NCBI GenBank assembly: GCA_017591395.1
Contig: WEDG01011587.1
Coordinates: 22,678 to 86,677 of the forward strand
From: Schistocephalus solidus
Lineage: Eukaryota; Platyhelminthes; Cestoda; Diphyllobothriidea; Diphyllobothriidae
Reading direction: 5' to 3'
Length of the DNA stretch: 64,000 nt
The notes under the pieces were generated by a model. That model did no database searches. It was not told the DNA's origin and was given only the letters and a program-made list of their open reading frames with translations. The translations under genes and the position numbers were made by a program. Positions 1 through 12,515 of this stretch are shown piece by piece; position 1 is the first letter of the stretch; each line of letters begins with the position of its first letter.

Positions 1-700
1 TGAATTTATAAAAGCTTCAAAAACCATTCAGAAAAATGCATACGTCTTAAGCGGTCATTATTCCCAGTGCTGTTTTAGCAGGTGACTGGAAGGAAGCCGG
101 CATCCCCTTGACGTAACAGAAAAATCGTGGGATTACGTTGCAAAATAGGCAACATGCCAACCCCACAAAGGTGGTCTTCGCGAACCAAACCCACATTTCA
201 GAATTTTTTTTTAACATTTCATGAGATAACACATCAACTGCCTTGCTTGCTTACAAGCGCCATTTGGACGCCTGAGCGCGGGGCGTAGGGAGGCGCAGGA
301 AGAACCTTGTGCGTCACCCACCGAAGACACTCGCGTTCGCACCGAAGTGGCAACGTCATCTGCTTGTCTGCAAAGTCCCTCGTTGTCCTTCCTGCCGGAA
401 GAATGAAATCGCCCCCAAGGGTAGCATTATTAAATTGTCAGGAAAGGAGCTGATATGAGAGTGCGACCGAGGCGCCTCCTTTAATGAGGTCTCATGGGTC
501 TCATGGCCACGAATCCATGCAGGCAGCGCACTCAGATGAGGCGTAGGTTATACGCCTGGTGATCAGCTACAGAACCAGGTTCGAATTAATACATGTCGAA
601 CGTTCCGGCACCACAGCAGCTGGTTCATTTACGCGTGTGACAGATCAGTTCCCAAAACACAAAGGCTCCATAGGGGGTGGAGGTGTTCAAGACCAGGTTC
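1..700. other. No recognisable gene or repeat
   Basis: I see only short open frames without family motifs and no clear repeat structure in this stretch. It may be intergenic or part of an intron. Confidence 0.4.
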
Positions 701-704
701 AAGA

Positions 705-2215
705 CCTACGAAGTTCTGATAGCAGAGATGGTGGAGACGGCAAAAAATGCGGATAGATTGATACAGTCTGTTTCGGACATTTTTGCCTTCATTCAACCAA
801 TCACTGGGTCTAGCAGATGGGTCATTAGCACACCACCGAACCGAAGTTCATCAGTGCCTCGCCACCTGTCATTCTCTGTCGCTGCAGATCGGGTATTTAT
901 TCAAACAGGAATAGGCGCACACTGATCTATTGACTTGCTGAAGCAAAAAAGCTCCGTATGGGTGGCACAGGTCATGGACAGGCAACCAATTACCAGGCAA
1001 AAGCCGGCCAAGTTATAATTGCAGAGATGGTGGAGATGGCAAACATGTGGATAGGTTGATAACGGTTGTTTCGGGCTTATTCTGCCTTCATTCAACCAGG
1101 CATGACCCTGACTACCAGCTGGGACTGGAAACAAATATGTGCACTTGTACGGTGCAGGTAGTCTACACACTGAGTCTAGCGGATGAGTCATAAGTACTTC
1201 ATAAAACCGAGGTTCATAAATGCCAAGCCATTTGTTAGTCTCTGTCGCTGCAGATCGAGTTTTTATTCAAGTAGAACTGGACAAATACCGATCCATTGGT
1301 TATCATAACTTGGCCGACTTCGGCCTGGTAATTGGTTGCCTGGTCATGACCTTTGTCACCCATATGGAGCTTTTTTGCTTCAGGGAGTCAATAGATTAGT
1401 GTGCGCCTATTCCTGTTTGAATAAATACCCAATCTGAAGCGACAGAGAATGACAGGTGACGAGGCACTAGTGAACTTCGTTTCACTTAAGTTCCTATGAC
1501 CCCTCTTCTAGATCCCGCCTGTGAACCATCCGCGCCATGCACGGACGCATTTTTGCGTTTCCCGTCCTAGCTGGTGTTCAGGTTTTTGATTGGCTGAATG
1601 AAGGCAGAATAAGCCCGAAACAGTATTATTTCAAACTACGCACACTTTCTGTCATCTCCCCCTCTGCTATCATACCTTGACCGACCTCGGCCTGGTAGTA
1701 AGTCGCCACCCAGACGATATTTTTTGCTTCGGGAAGCTGATAGATCGGTATGCACCCATTCATGTTTGAACTCCATGGGTATTTAGTTTGCGTCACGCAG
1801 ACATTCCTCGGATGACATATGCAAAACTGGGTATTCACGGAAAATCGATAAGATTTCCAGCTTGCCGGTCCCGGCTAATTCAAAAACCGTATAATGACCG
1901 TTTTCTGCTTTTTATTCTGTTAATATTTAACCCGTTTCAATGAAAGGTTTGGGTAAGTCTACCCTCAACAGCAGAGGTAAGTTCAAGCGAACTAAATCGG
2001 CTAATTATTCCATGACATCCCAAATCCTTTAGCGGACGGTGATGAGGGTGCAGTCCTTTTAGTTGTTGCAGAAAAATTTTCACGTTGCCTTGTATTAGTG
2101 CATGCTTGTGTTTCCGGTACCGGATGGAAGACTGATTGGCTGAATGAAGGCAGAATAAGCCCAAATCAGTACAGTATCGATTGACCCGCATTCTCTGCCT
2201 TTTCATTCAGTTTGC
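705..2215. repeat. Cluster of short interspersed elements with inverted copies
   Basis: A sequence block occurs several times in both orientations. The clearest pair is an inverted repeat of about 166 bp at 852-1017 and 1304-1469, which match at roughly 90 percent by eye. Further diverged pieces lie at 1190-1300 and 1670-1790. Four copies of a core with the pattern CTGAATGA, a small GGC/GCC hairpin and GAAA are at 751-804 and 1049-1098 (minus) and at 1587-1640 and 2132-2184 (plus). The core resembles a hammerhead ribozyme with one extra A. No coding sequence was found here. Confidence 0.6.
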
Positions 2216-2940
2216 GCTCAAAGGAATTTTCATGACAAAAGAACCCTATTTATTGTCAAATACTAGCATAAAATGTGTATACTAAAGGTAGGGGCAAACT
2301 GGTTAGATTTTGCCTTGTTAAGAGTAACCATTCCAGCTGTGTTTACGTCTAGATGTAAGCCATGTATTTTTTCAGGTAAGAGGACGTTGAAATAATAGCA
2401 AAATGCCACAGGTTGGCAGGTGAAGGTATATTTGGTATCAAAACATTTAAATAGGCAACTGTGAACATTTTTGAAGGGTCTTAAACCTTCGAGGACTTAA
2501 GCCATTCGCGGGTAGCTGGGGCTCCTAACACTCGCTAATACCGGGGGTCGACTGAACATACTATTCAAACAAATGTCTGGAAAAGTGTGTGAAGATATAA
2601 ATATTATACTCCAGATACTTGTAAATTTAACGAGGTCACAAGTTACTACAAAGTGAATACATAGAAAAATTATTATCCATTAATAAAGATGTACTTAAAA
2701 AGTAATGGCCTTACTGACGTAATTTACACAGGGATAGCAATATTGAAAGCATCATCCCAAACAGCATTTTTTATATTGAGCACGTACTGAATAAGAAACT
2801 ACCGGAATACCCTCGGAAGCAAACTCTCCAGGAATATTTTAAAGAGGAGGTACAACCTTCCTTGTTGAATTTCCAGATTGGATTAACTTGGCCACAGTGT
2901 AACCACAATGACCCGAGGACCTGCGGCGTTTGCACTTGAA
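2216..2940. other. Unassigned AT-rich DNA
   Basis: No coding exon, RNA gene or clear repeat was recognised. The stretch is AT-rich with short stops in all frames. Confidence 0.4.
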
Positions 2941-2943
2941 CTT

Positions 2944-3390
2944 TAGAAGAAGATTACCGACAAAGGCAAGGAAGATTGGAATAATCTTTTCTGGTTTATT
3001 AGCCGTCATCAGTCAGCCATACCCAACCACAGAGAGTGCACCAACCGCGACTCAAACCCGTGTCCTTTTGCTTAGAAGTCCAGCGTTCAAACCCCCTGCG
3101 CCACTGGCTCATTTTCTCGTCGGTTTACATCGGGAATGTTGACACTGGCGGATTGACGCTTCACCGATCGGTTACGGGACTCGCTAGTCCCGCTCTGCCT
3201 TGGGGCTCACTCTCGAGCCCCTCCAGCAGCCGCACAGTGGCCATTAGTATGCCGGCAAAGATAAGGGAGACTGGGATGGCCATTTACGGCTCATTTGCGG
3301 TTACCGACCAGTCATACCCAACGCCATATGATGCACCACCCGAGACTCAAACCCGTGCCCTGTTGATTAGACGTCCAACCCTTTGTTGGC
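2944..3390 (-). mobile_element. tRNA-headed SINE, head-to-tail dimer
   Basis: Read on the minus strand, a complete unit (tRNA-like head near 3390-3320, hammerhead-like middle near 3318-3255, tail near 3240-3150) is followed by a second head and middle (3139-2944). The heads keep the pattern of an internal pol III promoter. The tail carries the characteristic inverted GGGGCTCGAGAGTGAGCCCC segment. The hammerhead cores are about 300 bp apart. In the 2,944-end copy stem I is degraded. Confidence 0.75.
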
Positions 3391-4300
3391 ATTTGCCTTC
3401 TGAGCAAAACTTTATGGGGCCATAACAGGATTAATACAATGATCCGCTCCTCAACGGAAATACCGCAGAACACGCCCCCCTTCCCCTCAACGCGAAAGAC
3501 ACTGCAGGATTGCAGCTTTTGCACACAGGAAGTTAACAATTTTTATGAATCCCAACAGGCACCAAAACGCCCACTGTCACTCCCCGCGGTCGGCGCCTCG
3601 CTAAGCCAAAGCATGCAAACGCGCCATAACTTTGCAGGTTACTCGAGGTACGTAGCAACCACAACCACCACCACCACCACCACAGACGTAGGCGCGAGGC
3701 GGTGAACAAGTCACTAGTACCACCGCCCCTCCTCCCAACTGTCACTTTTTTGGGGAGGGGAAGCGTTGCGACTCGGATGCCGTTCTATACGAGGGGTAGG
3801 GAGACGGGGGAAGCAAGTGCCGTCCATCACGCCTACAGCACTCACACTCCACCACGTCAGGAAGATCACGAACAACATCCAGCTGGGCCTCAGGAGAAAC
3901 GATGCGTCCGCTGGGCTCCCACGACTAAAACAGTGTGGGGGGGGGGAACTCGCGAGTTCATTGTTATGCTGTCCGATTCAGAGAGAGAGAGGGTTGGTCG
4001 CCAACCCCTGTTTGCATCTTCTGCCTCTAGGGGCAAGGGGAAAGTCCAATTGATGACATACTATGAGGATAGCATGCACCACGCATAGTCTTTAATGTTT
4101 TTCTGGCAGACTGCGGTAAAAAGACAGCTCCCACGACTAAGAGCCTGGGGCTGCGTGACCTCCACAGTTGTGTCGAGGTTACACAGCACACTCTGTCGAA
4201 AGCACGGGTAGCAGTTAAAAGCCCAGACACGTGTTTCGCTGATATTCGGCTGCTACATGACACAACTGCGCAGAGTTCGACTCATCGGTGGCCCGCCAGC
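3391..4300. other. No gene seen; short ACC repeat
   Basis: A short ACC trinucleotide run lies near 3655-3682 and a G-run near 3938-3947. The overlapping open frames in this block show no family motif and run on both strands, as expected for GC-richer non-coding DNA. Confidence 0.35.
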
Positions 4301-5180
4301 CTTCCTTGTGTGCTTTGTGGTATATACTCCAGCTGAGAAATTGTTGCCTTTAATTTCTCAGAGATAAACCGTTCACTTGATGCAGTTTGCTGACTATTAC
4401 GTCGTTATCCCGCTTTGGCTGATAGAATCCAGCCCAAAAATTCATAGCAAATTTCAGTTTGCGCTGTCGAGCTTGGTTTAACCAGATTTACTCCAAGTTA
4501 GAGACCACATTCTGAGGAGGTCCAAAAGAAGCCAATCTGAATTTGTTTTGGTTGTTCTGACTCTGGCGCATTGCTGCAAAATTTGTTGCGGCGTGCAAGT
4601 CAATAGCTGTCTGCTGACTGCCATACCCTCAAGCTTGAGATTTTATTTTTTCCACTCTGAGAGGCGGTTCCGATGAAGTTGCAGGGTAAAATAATGTGTG
4701 CCACACATTGATTAGAGGAGAAATGGAGGTCGCTGGTGAGCGGAACGGAGTAATCGTCACTAACCAAGGTCTATCCGAGCATATTGTGCCAGTTCGGCTA
4801 GATCCAACCAACTGGCGTGAAAGGAGCGTAGGAGGACACCTCTCGAAGCGACTGATTGCCGAGGAAATAATTACAAACACTGGCAATCAGAGACGTGGAC
4901 AGCACTGTGGCTACAAGCAGTGAGTGATTGACCTAACCGTTTTGGGTTCAGTCAGCCCAATAGCCAGGTCATCAACACCTAGCGGCATAAGTAAACTGGA
5001 AATGAACGCTCTGCCAGTGGAAAGATCTTAAACAACATCAGGCACTAGACACAATCGCAAGCAAAATGTATTTATAAAAGGAGTCTTGGAATCAGCTTTA
5101 TCAATTCCAAAGGAGAGAGTTAAGCATGACCTAGACCCTCTAAAAGCGTATGTTAAAGCTTTGTTAAGGGACGATGAGTC
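4301..5180. other. Unassigned; possible weak relic of the hammerhead repeat family
   Basis: Around 4390-4480 the wording of the sequence is similar to the spacer part of the hammerhead-bearing repeats at 10.9 kb and 58.6 kb (a TTATCCCGCTNTGG motif and its surroundings). No ribozyme core is present here. A 75-codon open frame at 4696-4923 has no recognisable motif. Confidence 0.25.
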
Positions 5181-5189
5181 AATTAACAT

Positions 5190-7960
5190 GCTCAAAGCAT
5201 AAAGAATACGGAGGGCTCAGCCAGTGCCAGGTTCAAATCCTCAACCCCTGAAGCCCAGGCACAGCTCCTGCTACAGAGGAAATCATCTCTGCGGGATCTG
5301 CAACCCGAAGTGCTTTTTTTCAGCCGGATTACGAGCCGAGGTAGCAAAGGAAAATGAGATATTTGGTAATAAAACTGGAAAAATGAATGAGCAAAGGCGA
5401 AAAACGCCTCAAAATAAGAGACGGACAAATAGTTCAAGTCCAATGAACACTTCTTTGGCCGAAGAGGGAGGACATATTACTTCTGGGGGACTTTAACGCT
5501 CCAGGACTAGACTAGAAGATCCCCGTGGCAAACGTTCCATTAACATTATTTGACCACTAGTTTCTACAATTTATTCAAGACGAATACCTTGTTCAGCACA
5601 TACAATTCGGAACAAGATTGTGAGAAGGACAACGATCGAACTGTCTAGATCTCGTCTTCAGTAAAGACGAAGGAGTCATGAAGGAAGTTAATGCACAACT
5701 TCCACTCGGCTTAAGTGAGTATATAGCTTTTACCTGTGTGTGCTTGTAACGCACCAAGAGACTGAACAGGTTGTTTAAGTGGATTAAAGACTGACTTTTG
5801 GCACGAACTCAGGATGGGGTCGGAGTGATCGAATGTCGCTGAAGATGCCGGTGCCCCTTCCATTCGCAAACGCTGACCCCCGTCCCCACGGTTATCGTCG
5901 CTGCATATTGTATCGTTTCCCCCGCTCAATGTCAGCATCCCCTCGTCCCGACCCCGCAGTTGTCCACAGCTTTGCACTCCCCACCGGTTATCCAACGGAC
6001 ATGACAGAATTGCCCCCACTCCATACGGTACATTTCTACATGTAACGCTCCCTTCCTTATTTTCTATTGTACCCTTTCATACATTTATATCCTTCTTATT
6101 AGTAGAATCCATTTCATACATTTCTGTCGTTTCTTCTAATGACCGTTGCTTTTTAGTGATCGGCATGGTGCTTTGAGACTCTGTTCATTGCGCGCACCAA
6201 CTAATAACGACTTCAGTTGCGTTACTCGCCCATTTGGGTGAACCTCGAAGTCTTCGGCCGCTACATGCACTCTCCTATTGAACACAAAATCCCAAATAAA
6301 AAGGCGCAGAAATGATTGGAAGTGTGATTTTAACGCAATCAGACGTGCGAGGAACCCTTGTCAGTTAAATTGACAGATTTAAAAGATTTCTGGCAGTATT
6401 TTCGGGGGATTATAGAGCATCTAGTCGAATCCCATTGCCCTAATAGTGCTCGGCCGCCGTGGGTCACTCCGATGACAAAAAATCACGAAGAAGAAGCGGA
6501 GGCTGTGGAAAAAGTACAAACATTTTCATGATTCAAAGACATTCGCCGAATATAAGGGACGACGAAATAACTGCCGCAAACAACTATGGATTGACAGAAC
6601 TTCGTTTGAGTGCCGTCTGACATCAGAATCCATCATTTGCCCCAAGAAATTCTATTGGTACCTCTACAGTAGGAGAAAATACAGGGATGATATTGCGTGT
6701 CTAAAAGACAGCCTTGGAAAATTACTAGTTGAAGGGCCACAGAAAGCTCAATTACTGTCTCAATTTTTGCAATTGGTTGTTACGGTGGAATCCCCAGAAG
6801 AAAATCTAAGAGTTTGAAATGGGCCGAGATACTGCCTACATTACAACCGTTGCCTTTTCGGTCGAGGAAGTTAGACGCATTCTCAGTCAAATTAAGCCGG
6901 ACAAGTCTCCTGGACCCGGTAGGATTCCTGGGCTGGTACTTAAGGAACTATCGAAGGAGCTGTCAAACGTCTTTCAATTCTCTTTGAGCTGTCAACGAGA
7001 AATGAGAGACTGCCATAACAGTGGAAGCTAGTCAACCTCCTTCCTTTGTGTAAGAGAGGTAGCGGGCTGACAGCAAACAACTTCCGGCCTATCAGTTTGA
7101 CTTGCCTCTCATGCAAAACGATGGAAGTCCTCGTAGAGTGCTATACAACATGTTTGACGTAAATAACATTCTAAAGAATTTTCAACATGGGTTTCGGAGA
7201 GGCCGCTCCTGCCTCTCAAATCTGCTAACTTGCCTGGAGGTCTGGACCAGGACTTCAGAAGAGGACTTCGAGGTCGATATCATGTACATCGACTTCTGCA
7301 ATACATTCGACACTGTTCCGCACAGTGCATCTGTATCGGAAATGACATGTCAGACTGGGTGAACGTGACTAGCGGTGTGTCTCAAGACTCAGTTCTCGGA
7401 CCCTTTATCCTATACGTTAATGACAGCCTACAGGAATTAAACTGCGGTAAAGTAATGTTTGCCTTCGATGTTAAGCTCTGGAAAGTCATTAAGGGAACGA
7501 ACGATAAAAAGCCCTTCAAAATAATTTGCACCGATTGCAAACGTGGTCCGAGAAATGGCTCCTCGAATTCAACGTGCAGAAGTGTGCCAGCCTTCATCTG
7601 CGTCCAACCAACTACAACTCAAATGAGGGCATCAGGGCATATCACCTAAAAGGTGTTACTCTTCCCGCAGAATCTTCACAGAAGGATCTCGGGGTTTGGA
7701 TACAGAGCAACATAAAACCAGCAGTGCACTGTACGAAGGCCGCAAAAAATGCCATGGGAGTATTACATGCAATCAAAAGGACATTGTAACCTTTGACAAA
7801 GACCTTTTTGGAAGAGTTTACTGTGTCTCATTGTGTCTTTCCGAAACTATCGCATCCAAATACCGATGCCATTTAAGCATCATTGGAGGCCGTTGCCGTG
7901 GTGGACTTCACCCGAATTTCTCAACAACGCGTGCCACAACACGTCTACTTACTGGTTAAT
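5190..7960 (+). mobile_element. Degraded non-LTR (LINE) retrotransposon
   Basis: This is a decayed copy of an endonuclease/reverse-transcriptase LINE. The endonuclease part shows LLLGDFNAPGLD near 5470-5515, typical of EEP endonucleases, followed by a CLDLVFSKDEG segment near 5640. The RT part shows DKSPGPGRIP near 6895-6930, NNFRPISLTCLSCKTME near 7075, QHGFRRGRSCLSNLLTCLE near 7185-7250, MYIDFCNTFDTVPH near 7280 and a broken SVLGP...LYVND block near 7390-7430. Stops and frameshifts occur throughout, and the catalytic FADD box reads AFDV. Material at about 5735-6290 does not fit the LINE and may be a later insertion. The set of motifs points to the CR1/Jockey group; the exact clade is uncertain. 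Confidence 0.8.
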
Positions 7961-9489
7961 AAATCAGTACAAAGTTAGAGTGTACCAAAATTTGTCCTTC
8001 CTTTTAATCGTGCCAGCGTTGACCATTGGACTCGCACTTGAGTGTCTGTACTTGGCTGATCGACCAGTGGTTGCAAATGCCCGGAGAGGCAACTAACTCA
8101 CAACGTGACGAGATGCTTGACTGGAGAGCTAATAACTATGAAACTTTATTCAACTTGCGAGAGACTTTCACGACCCAACGAATTCGTCTGCGTGTAGGAG
8201 ACCCATCGACGGCCCTAATCCGGGTTCCTCTCGCCAGTTGAAACAGTTGGCGAATGTGAATGGAGCATCCAGGCATAGCCTGAGGAGGTACAAATTGAAA
8301 TGTGCAGTCACCTCCCTCGCCTCCATAACTATCTTATCATGTGATTGGCTGGGAGAGAGGATCAGTGGCAGATCTCGTGGAGGGTCGGGCTTAGAAGTCA
8401 GGATCGAGGGGACTCGACATGATGCTGCGCAGCAGCACTTTCCTCTTGTTCTTGCGTCCAGGCGGAATCGCCTCAAAGAGCACACTCTACAGCACAATTA
8501 CATCGCTAGCAGTCAACGTAGACTCTTATAGTGGTTTTACCCCCGTGTGAAGTCATCAGCCAGCCACAGATCGGGGCGGCGACAACGATTGCCTACTTGC
8601 AGAGAGAGGGTAAGTCGGAGGTGGGGGGAGGTTAGAATATGAGGCGACCACGTGACAGAGGCATAGACAAACTTTGTCATACTGTAGTGTCAAACAACTC
8701 TCCAGCCAGGACGTGACACAAGTGAGGTAAAATTAGGCCAAGGAAAAAACAAATTGCTGTGGACAAACCGAGAGGGCGGGGGAAGGGCGGAGGTTCGGGT
8801 GGATAATAACAGCGGCCCGAGAGGCAGACAAACAGAGGCCATCGAGGAGGAACAAATGCAGGCGTTCACAACACAAAAAGAGTGCGACAAAAATGCCGTT
8901 CAAAGGAGGAGGGAAAGAGAGAAAAAACTGCGAGCCAGAATGAGGTGAGAAAGCGCGGGATCATCAGGGCGAGCCGGTGAACTTGGTATTGTCAAGTATT
9001 AATACGGAACGTGTTCCAGCTGAAATAAGAGTAGCAACAGAGAAATTGAATACAAGAATAAGGCCGTATGAACGCAAACGACATGTGCCATGAAATAAAA
9101 ATCACAGAGTTTCCTAGTGGCCCAATTTTGGAACCATATTCAACAAGATTTCAATGTTTTAGCGTTTGACTACTTTAAAAAATGTAGCAGGGGTATAAAA
9201 TTAAAATGAACGTGATAGATGCTAAGGCAAAAGAGAACCACTCGCTCGTATAAAAGCGCAGTTGCGTTCGCAGCTGCTTTAAGGTGTAGGGGCACACAGC
9301 AACCAACGAAACTCAGAAGCCTATTTAGAGCTAACCGATTGGCTCATTTTAGGGTAAAGAAAGCATGGAAAGGACAACTTTAGCTCCTGTGAACGACGGG
9401 CTAAGGGGTGGAATGTCATTTCCTGCATCAACGGGACGTTTGTGATAGTCTTTCGGTCACTCCAAACTTCGGGAATAAGCATGATCCGA
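7961..9489. other. No gene recognised
   Basis: Open frames at 8026-8241 and 8238-8531 show no family motif. The first may be a trailing fragment of the LINE upstream. Nothing else was identified. Confidence 0.3.
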
Positions 9490-9765
9490 CAGTTCGACCG
9501 CCGTAGTCCGACGATGTCCACCGTATGCTCCATGGGAAAGTGGAGCAGGGACGGTGACTTGCACGTGATTAAGTTTAAAGTGATAGTAGACTTGCGCTGC
9601 ATCTACCGCACTCTCTCCTCCTCCCCACCTGAGCCCGGTGTCAAGACAGAGTCAAGAAGACCGGAGGCGGGAGAGGACGCAGGTGGCTGGCGCGGCCGGG
9701 TCCCCTAAGTCTTAGCCGCCCCTAGGCGTGCCACCATATCTCCATGTTCGGCATTTGTTATGGGA
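9490..9765 (-). repeat. Copy of composite GC-rich repeat (part B), inverted
   Basis: The reverse complement of this block matches the unit at about 25,630-25,900. Shared landmarks are the GGCCGCGCCAGCCACCT segment, the CACCGGGCTCAGGTGGGGG segment and the GTGGACATCG end. It is one of several dispersed copies in the window (see 24.5-26.7 kb and 40.6-41.1 kb). Confidence 0.75.
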
Positions 9766-10690
9766 GCACAACCCGAATAACACCTGCCGTGTCCTAATGT
9801 GGCCCCCGTGTTGGTCCAACGCATCTACCACGTGGTTCGTTTAGGGAGCAATAAGCATGATCCAAAGGGCATAAGTCACACTTGGCCACTGGTGACGAAA
9901 ATTCTACCTTATTCCACAAAATCCACTTCAGCGATTGGAAATAAAATTGCGCTGGACGGATCGAGGTGACCAGCAAGGACGACGGTTGGGATGAAGGTTG
10001 AAACGACAAGCTCCCAGGTTTCGATTATGACCATAATACGATCTCTGCTCGAGGTAGTTCATGAGCTGAACGATTCTACCTGACGACTCTGTTTTTAAAC
10101 AAAGGCTGAAGCCACCATACGTCACCCACTACGACCTGCTAAAACATCATGCTACGAGCAGAATGGTCACCCTATAAATAACAGAAAATTTCTTCAAATA
10201 TAGTCTTTTACAACGGACAGCAGAATCAAGGGTCCAGAAGGTCAAACAAAAAATAAAATCATCCAAAATATCTGCCAGAACTTTCCAGTCACTACTGAGA
10301 ACTAAGCGTTTACTGGGTGCTCCGACCGCTACGTAGATAACGACCTTCGGCGCGTTTGCAAGCCTTAACAGTGCAGTAAGCGCAAATGCCCGGAACGCCA
10401 GACCATGAAAAACGCGCGACTGGAAGAGCTTACATGCCGCACACTCGACAAGACGATGGATCCGACCGAATACACATTATCGTTCGGCGGTGATCCAGTA
10501 GCATGTACTTCATTTTATAAATTGACGTTTTGGACTATAGTTGCCAACTCTTCCACGATGTTTGCGTTTGTGAGTATATTTAAATAAACTTTCGAGTTGC
10601 TTCACACGAGGTCATTCTTATCTAGAAGAGACAACCGAATGCAAAATTCATCCCTCAGTGCTGGGTTACAATCGTAGTTTTCCTAAGGCA
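9766..10690. other. No gene recognised
   Basis: No exon, RNA or repeat was identified with confidence. A 60-codon frame at 10405-10587 has no family motif. Confidence 0.3.
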
Positions 10691-10694
10691 CTGT

Positions 10695-11200
10695 AAAAAC
10701 ACGACGTTTGTTAATAAACAAGACAGTGATATTCCAAAAAAATGGTTAAACCGCCGCTTATGTTGCCCTGAGGACCCAGTGATGAGACGAACCCCTCGCA
10801 GATGTCTAGGCTTTTAGCTAGTACCTGTGAGGTCAGTATGGTGTATCATGCTACTTCAAGATATAGGCCTAGCAGCCCCCTGTCGACAGTTTAATGAATG
10901 TTACACAGTTATCCCGCTGTGGTTAATGGAATTTGAGTCAAACATTCCTATCAATTTTCGAACTGAGCCTATAAAGCTTCATTTCGACTGACTTACCCCG
11001 AGTCAGCGTTTAATTTCTGAGGATATTAGCAAAGTAACAATTTCGAAACTGGGGGACCCACAGATGAGCTGAACCCCTCGAAGCTATATCACTCGGTGTA
11101 AGAAAATATCGGCGAAACATACGTGTCTGGGCTTTTAGCTATTACCTGTGTTGTCGGCATGGCTAATCCTACAACAAGCCTACTGACCGCATTTCAGTGG
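10695..11200 (+). repeat. Two diverged hammerhead-bearing repeat units
   Basis: Two partial copies of the 58.4-kb hammerhead repeat lie about 282 bp apart. The copy at 11050-11140 keeps the ACCCA/TGGG stem I, a GCTGA/TCGGC stem II, GAAA, and stem III ACA-TACG-TGT followed by C at 11127. Its core reads CAGATGA instead of CTGATGA. The copy at 10774-10820 reads GTGATGA and has lost the stem II return strand and GAAA by deletion. The downstream TCTGGGCTTTTAGCTA or equivalent block is present in both. Confidence 0.65.
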
Positions 11201-11384
11201 CCACATAACCTCGCATTTTCATCACGCCTAACACACGGTTACGATATTCGATCATATTTATTGCAAGTTGACAAAAAACAGTTTGGAATGCCCGATTACT
11301 TAACTCATGCAATGTCGTATCGAAATTTTAGGTAGTAGTTTGAACCGATTTGAAGCCTAGAAAGCGTTCAACTCAATTACACTG

Positions 11385-12515
11385 CATTTGCAATCTGGAA
11401 TTTTGAAGGAAAACAGGAAGGATTTGGGGGAATTTGGCATTTTTCGGATGTTAAAAATTTTTCATTCCATTTAACATCATAGAAAAAATCCCTAACTTTT
11501 GTACGTTGCGCTATAAAAGGACATTAATATAAGCTAGAAAGGTTTCAAATAAATCTTTTCTGGAACTGGAAAATCTGATATTAAGCCAACGGAAACCAGG
11601 TGAAGGCAAATGCAAGAAATCACACACTTTTCCAGAAAAACAGGCAGGATTTGAGAAGTATGCCATATACTTTTTTTGCATTATCCGGTTTCCACTAATG
11701 CGAAATTTACAAAAGCTATGGGCAGAAGGTTAGCAATTTTCGAAAAATCTTAGTAGTTATTTTAAAATATATAGTCGGCCACTATGGTGTGCATTCGCAA
11801 ACTTAGAACGGGCCATTAAATCAAAAAAATATATTAAAAGCGCTTAAAGCTAAAGTGAAAAGTGATTTCCTTAGTTTTCAGCAGAAAATATATCACTCAT
11901 TTTCAGGGAATTGCTAAAAACCGGCCAGGCCTCCACATTTTCAATTTGACTTAACCTTGGAAAAAGGTAAATTCGGCATATATTGACTAGCTTAACATCT
12001 AATTAAAGAACTTTTTAAACCGGTACCGTATAAAAGAAAGTTTTTTTAATTGATCTGATGCTTGCGTTGTGGACGTTCACTCTTCTCGGCGATGAGTTTT
12101 CATGCTTTGACGAATCTATAAATATGACGCAAACGGCTATCTGCATTGGAAAGAATATCCAAAAACTCACTACTTCGGTAAATACTTTTAAGGAATATCT
12201 TATTTTGAAGATTTTGACAAAAATATAGAATAGAAGCTAAGTTTATGGCCAATAGTTTGAAAACACTGAAAATTGTGAAGTATTCGCCGGCGCTTCAAGG
12301 ACGATTTGATGCTAATTTTAATTCAACATCAAGAATACCAATAAAGAAATTTGGTAAAAAGGAAGTTCCCTTAATATGCAAAGAACGATGTGGTTACTTT
12401 CAGTTTTAAATTCACTCAAGGTCTTTGATTATTATTATTATTATTTCCAAGCTTTTGCACATCCTTTGGAGCCGATTTGCGAGTAACTAGCAGACTTTCG
12501 TAAATTTCCACTTTT
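11385..12515. repeat. AT-rich dispersed repeat, copy A
   Basis: This block matches 16,235-17,610 in order over its length. Landmarks shared by both are a GCTATAAAA segment followed by GTTTCAAATAAATCT, a GTTGTGGACGTTCA segment near 12,070, the AATATGACGCAAACG segment near 12,120, and TTTGCGAGT near 12,475. Neither copy holds an open frame of note. The class of element is unknown. Confidence 0.65.

Noticed and set aside
8550..8575. TCATCAGCCAGCC near 8,553 as a SINE hammerhead
   Set aside because: The surrounding stem and head sequences of the SINE are missing.
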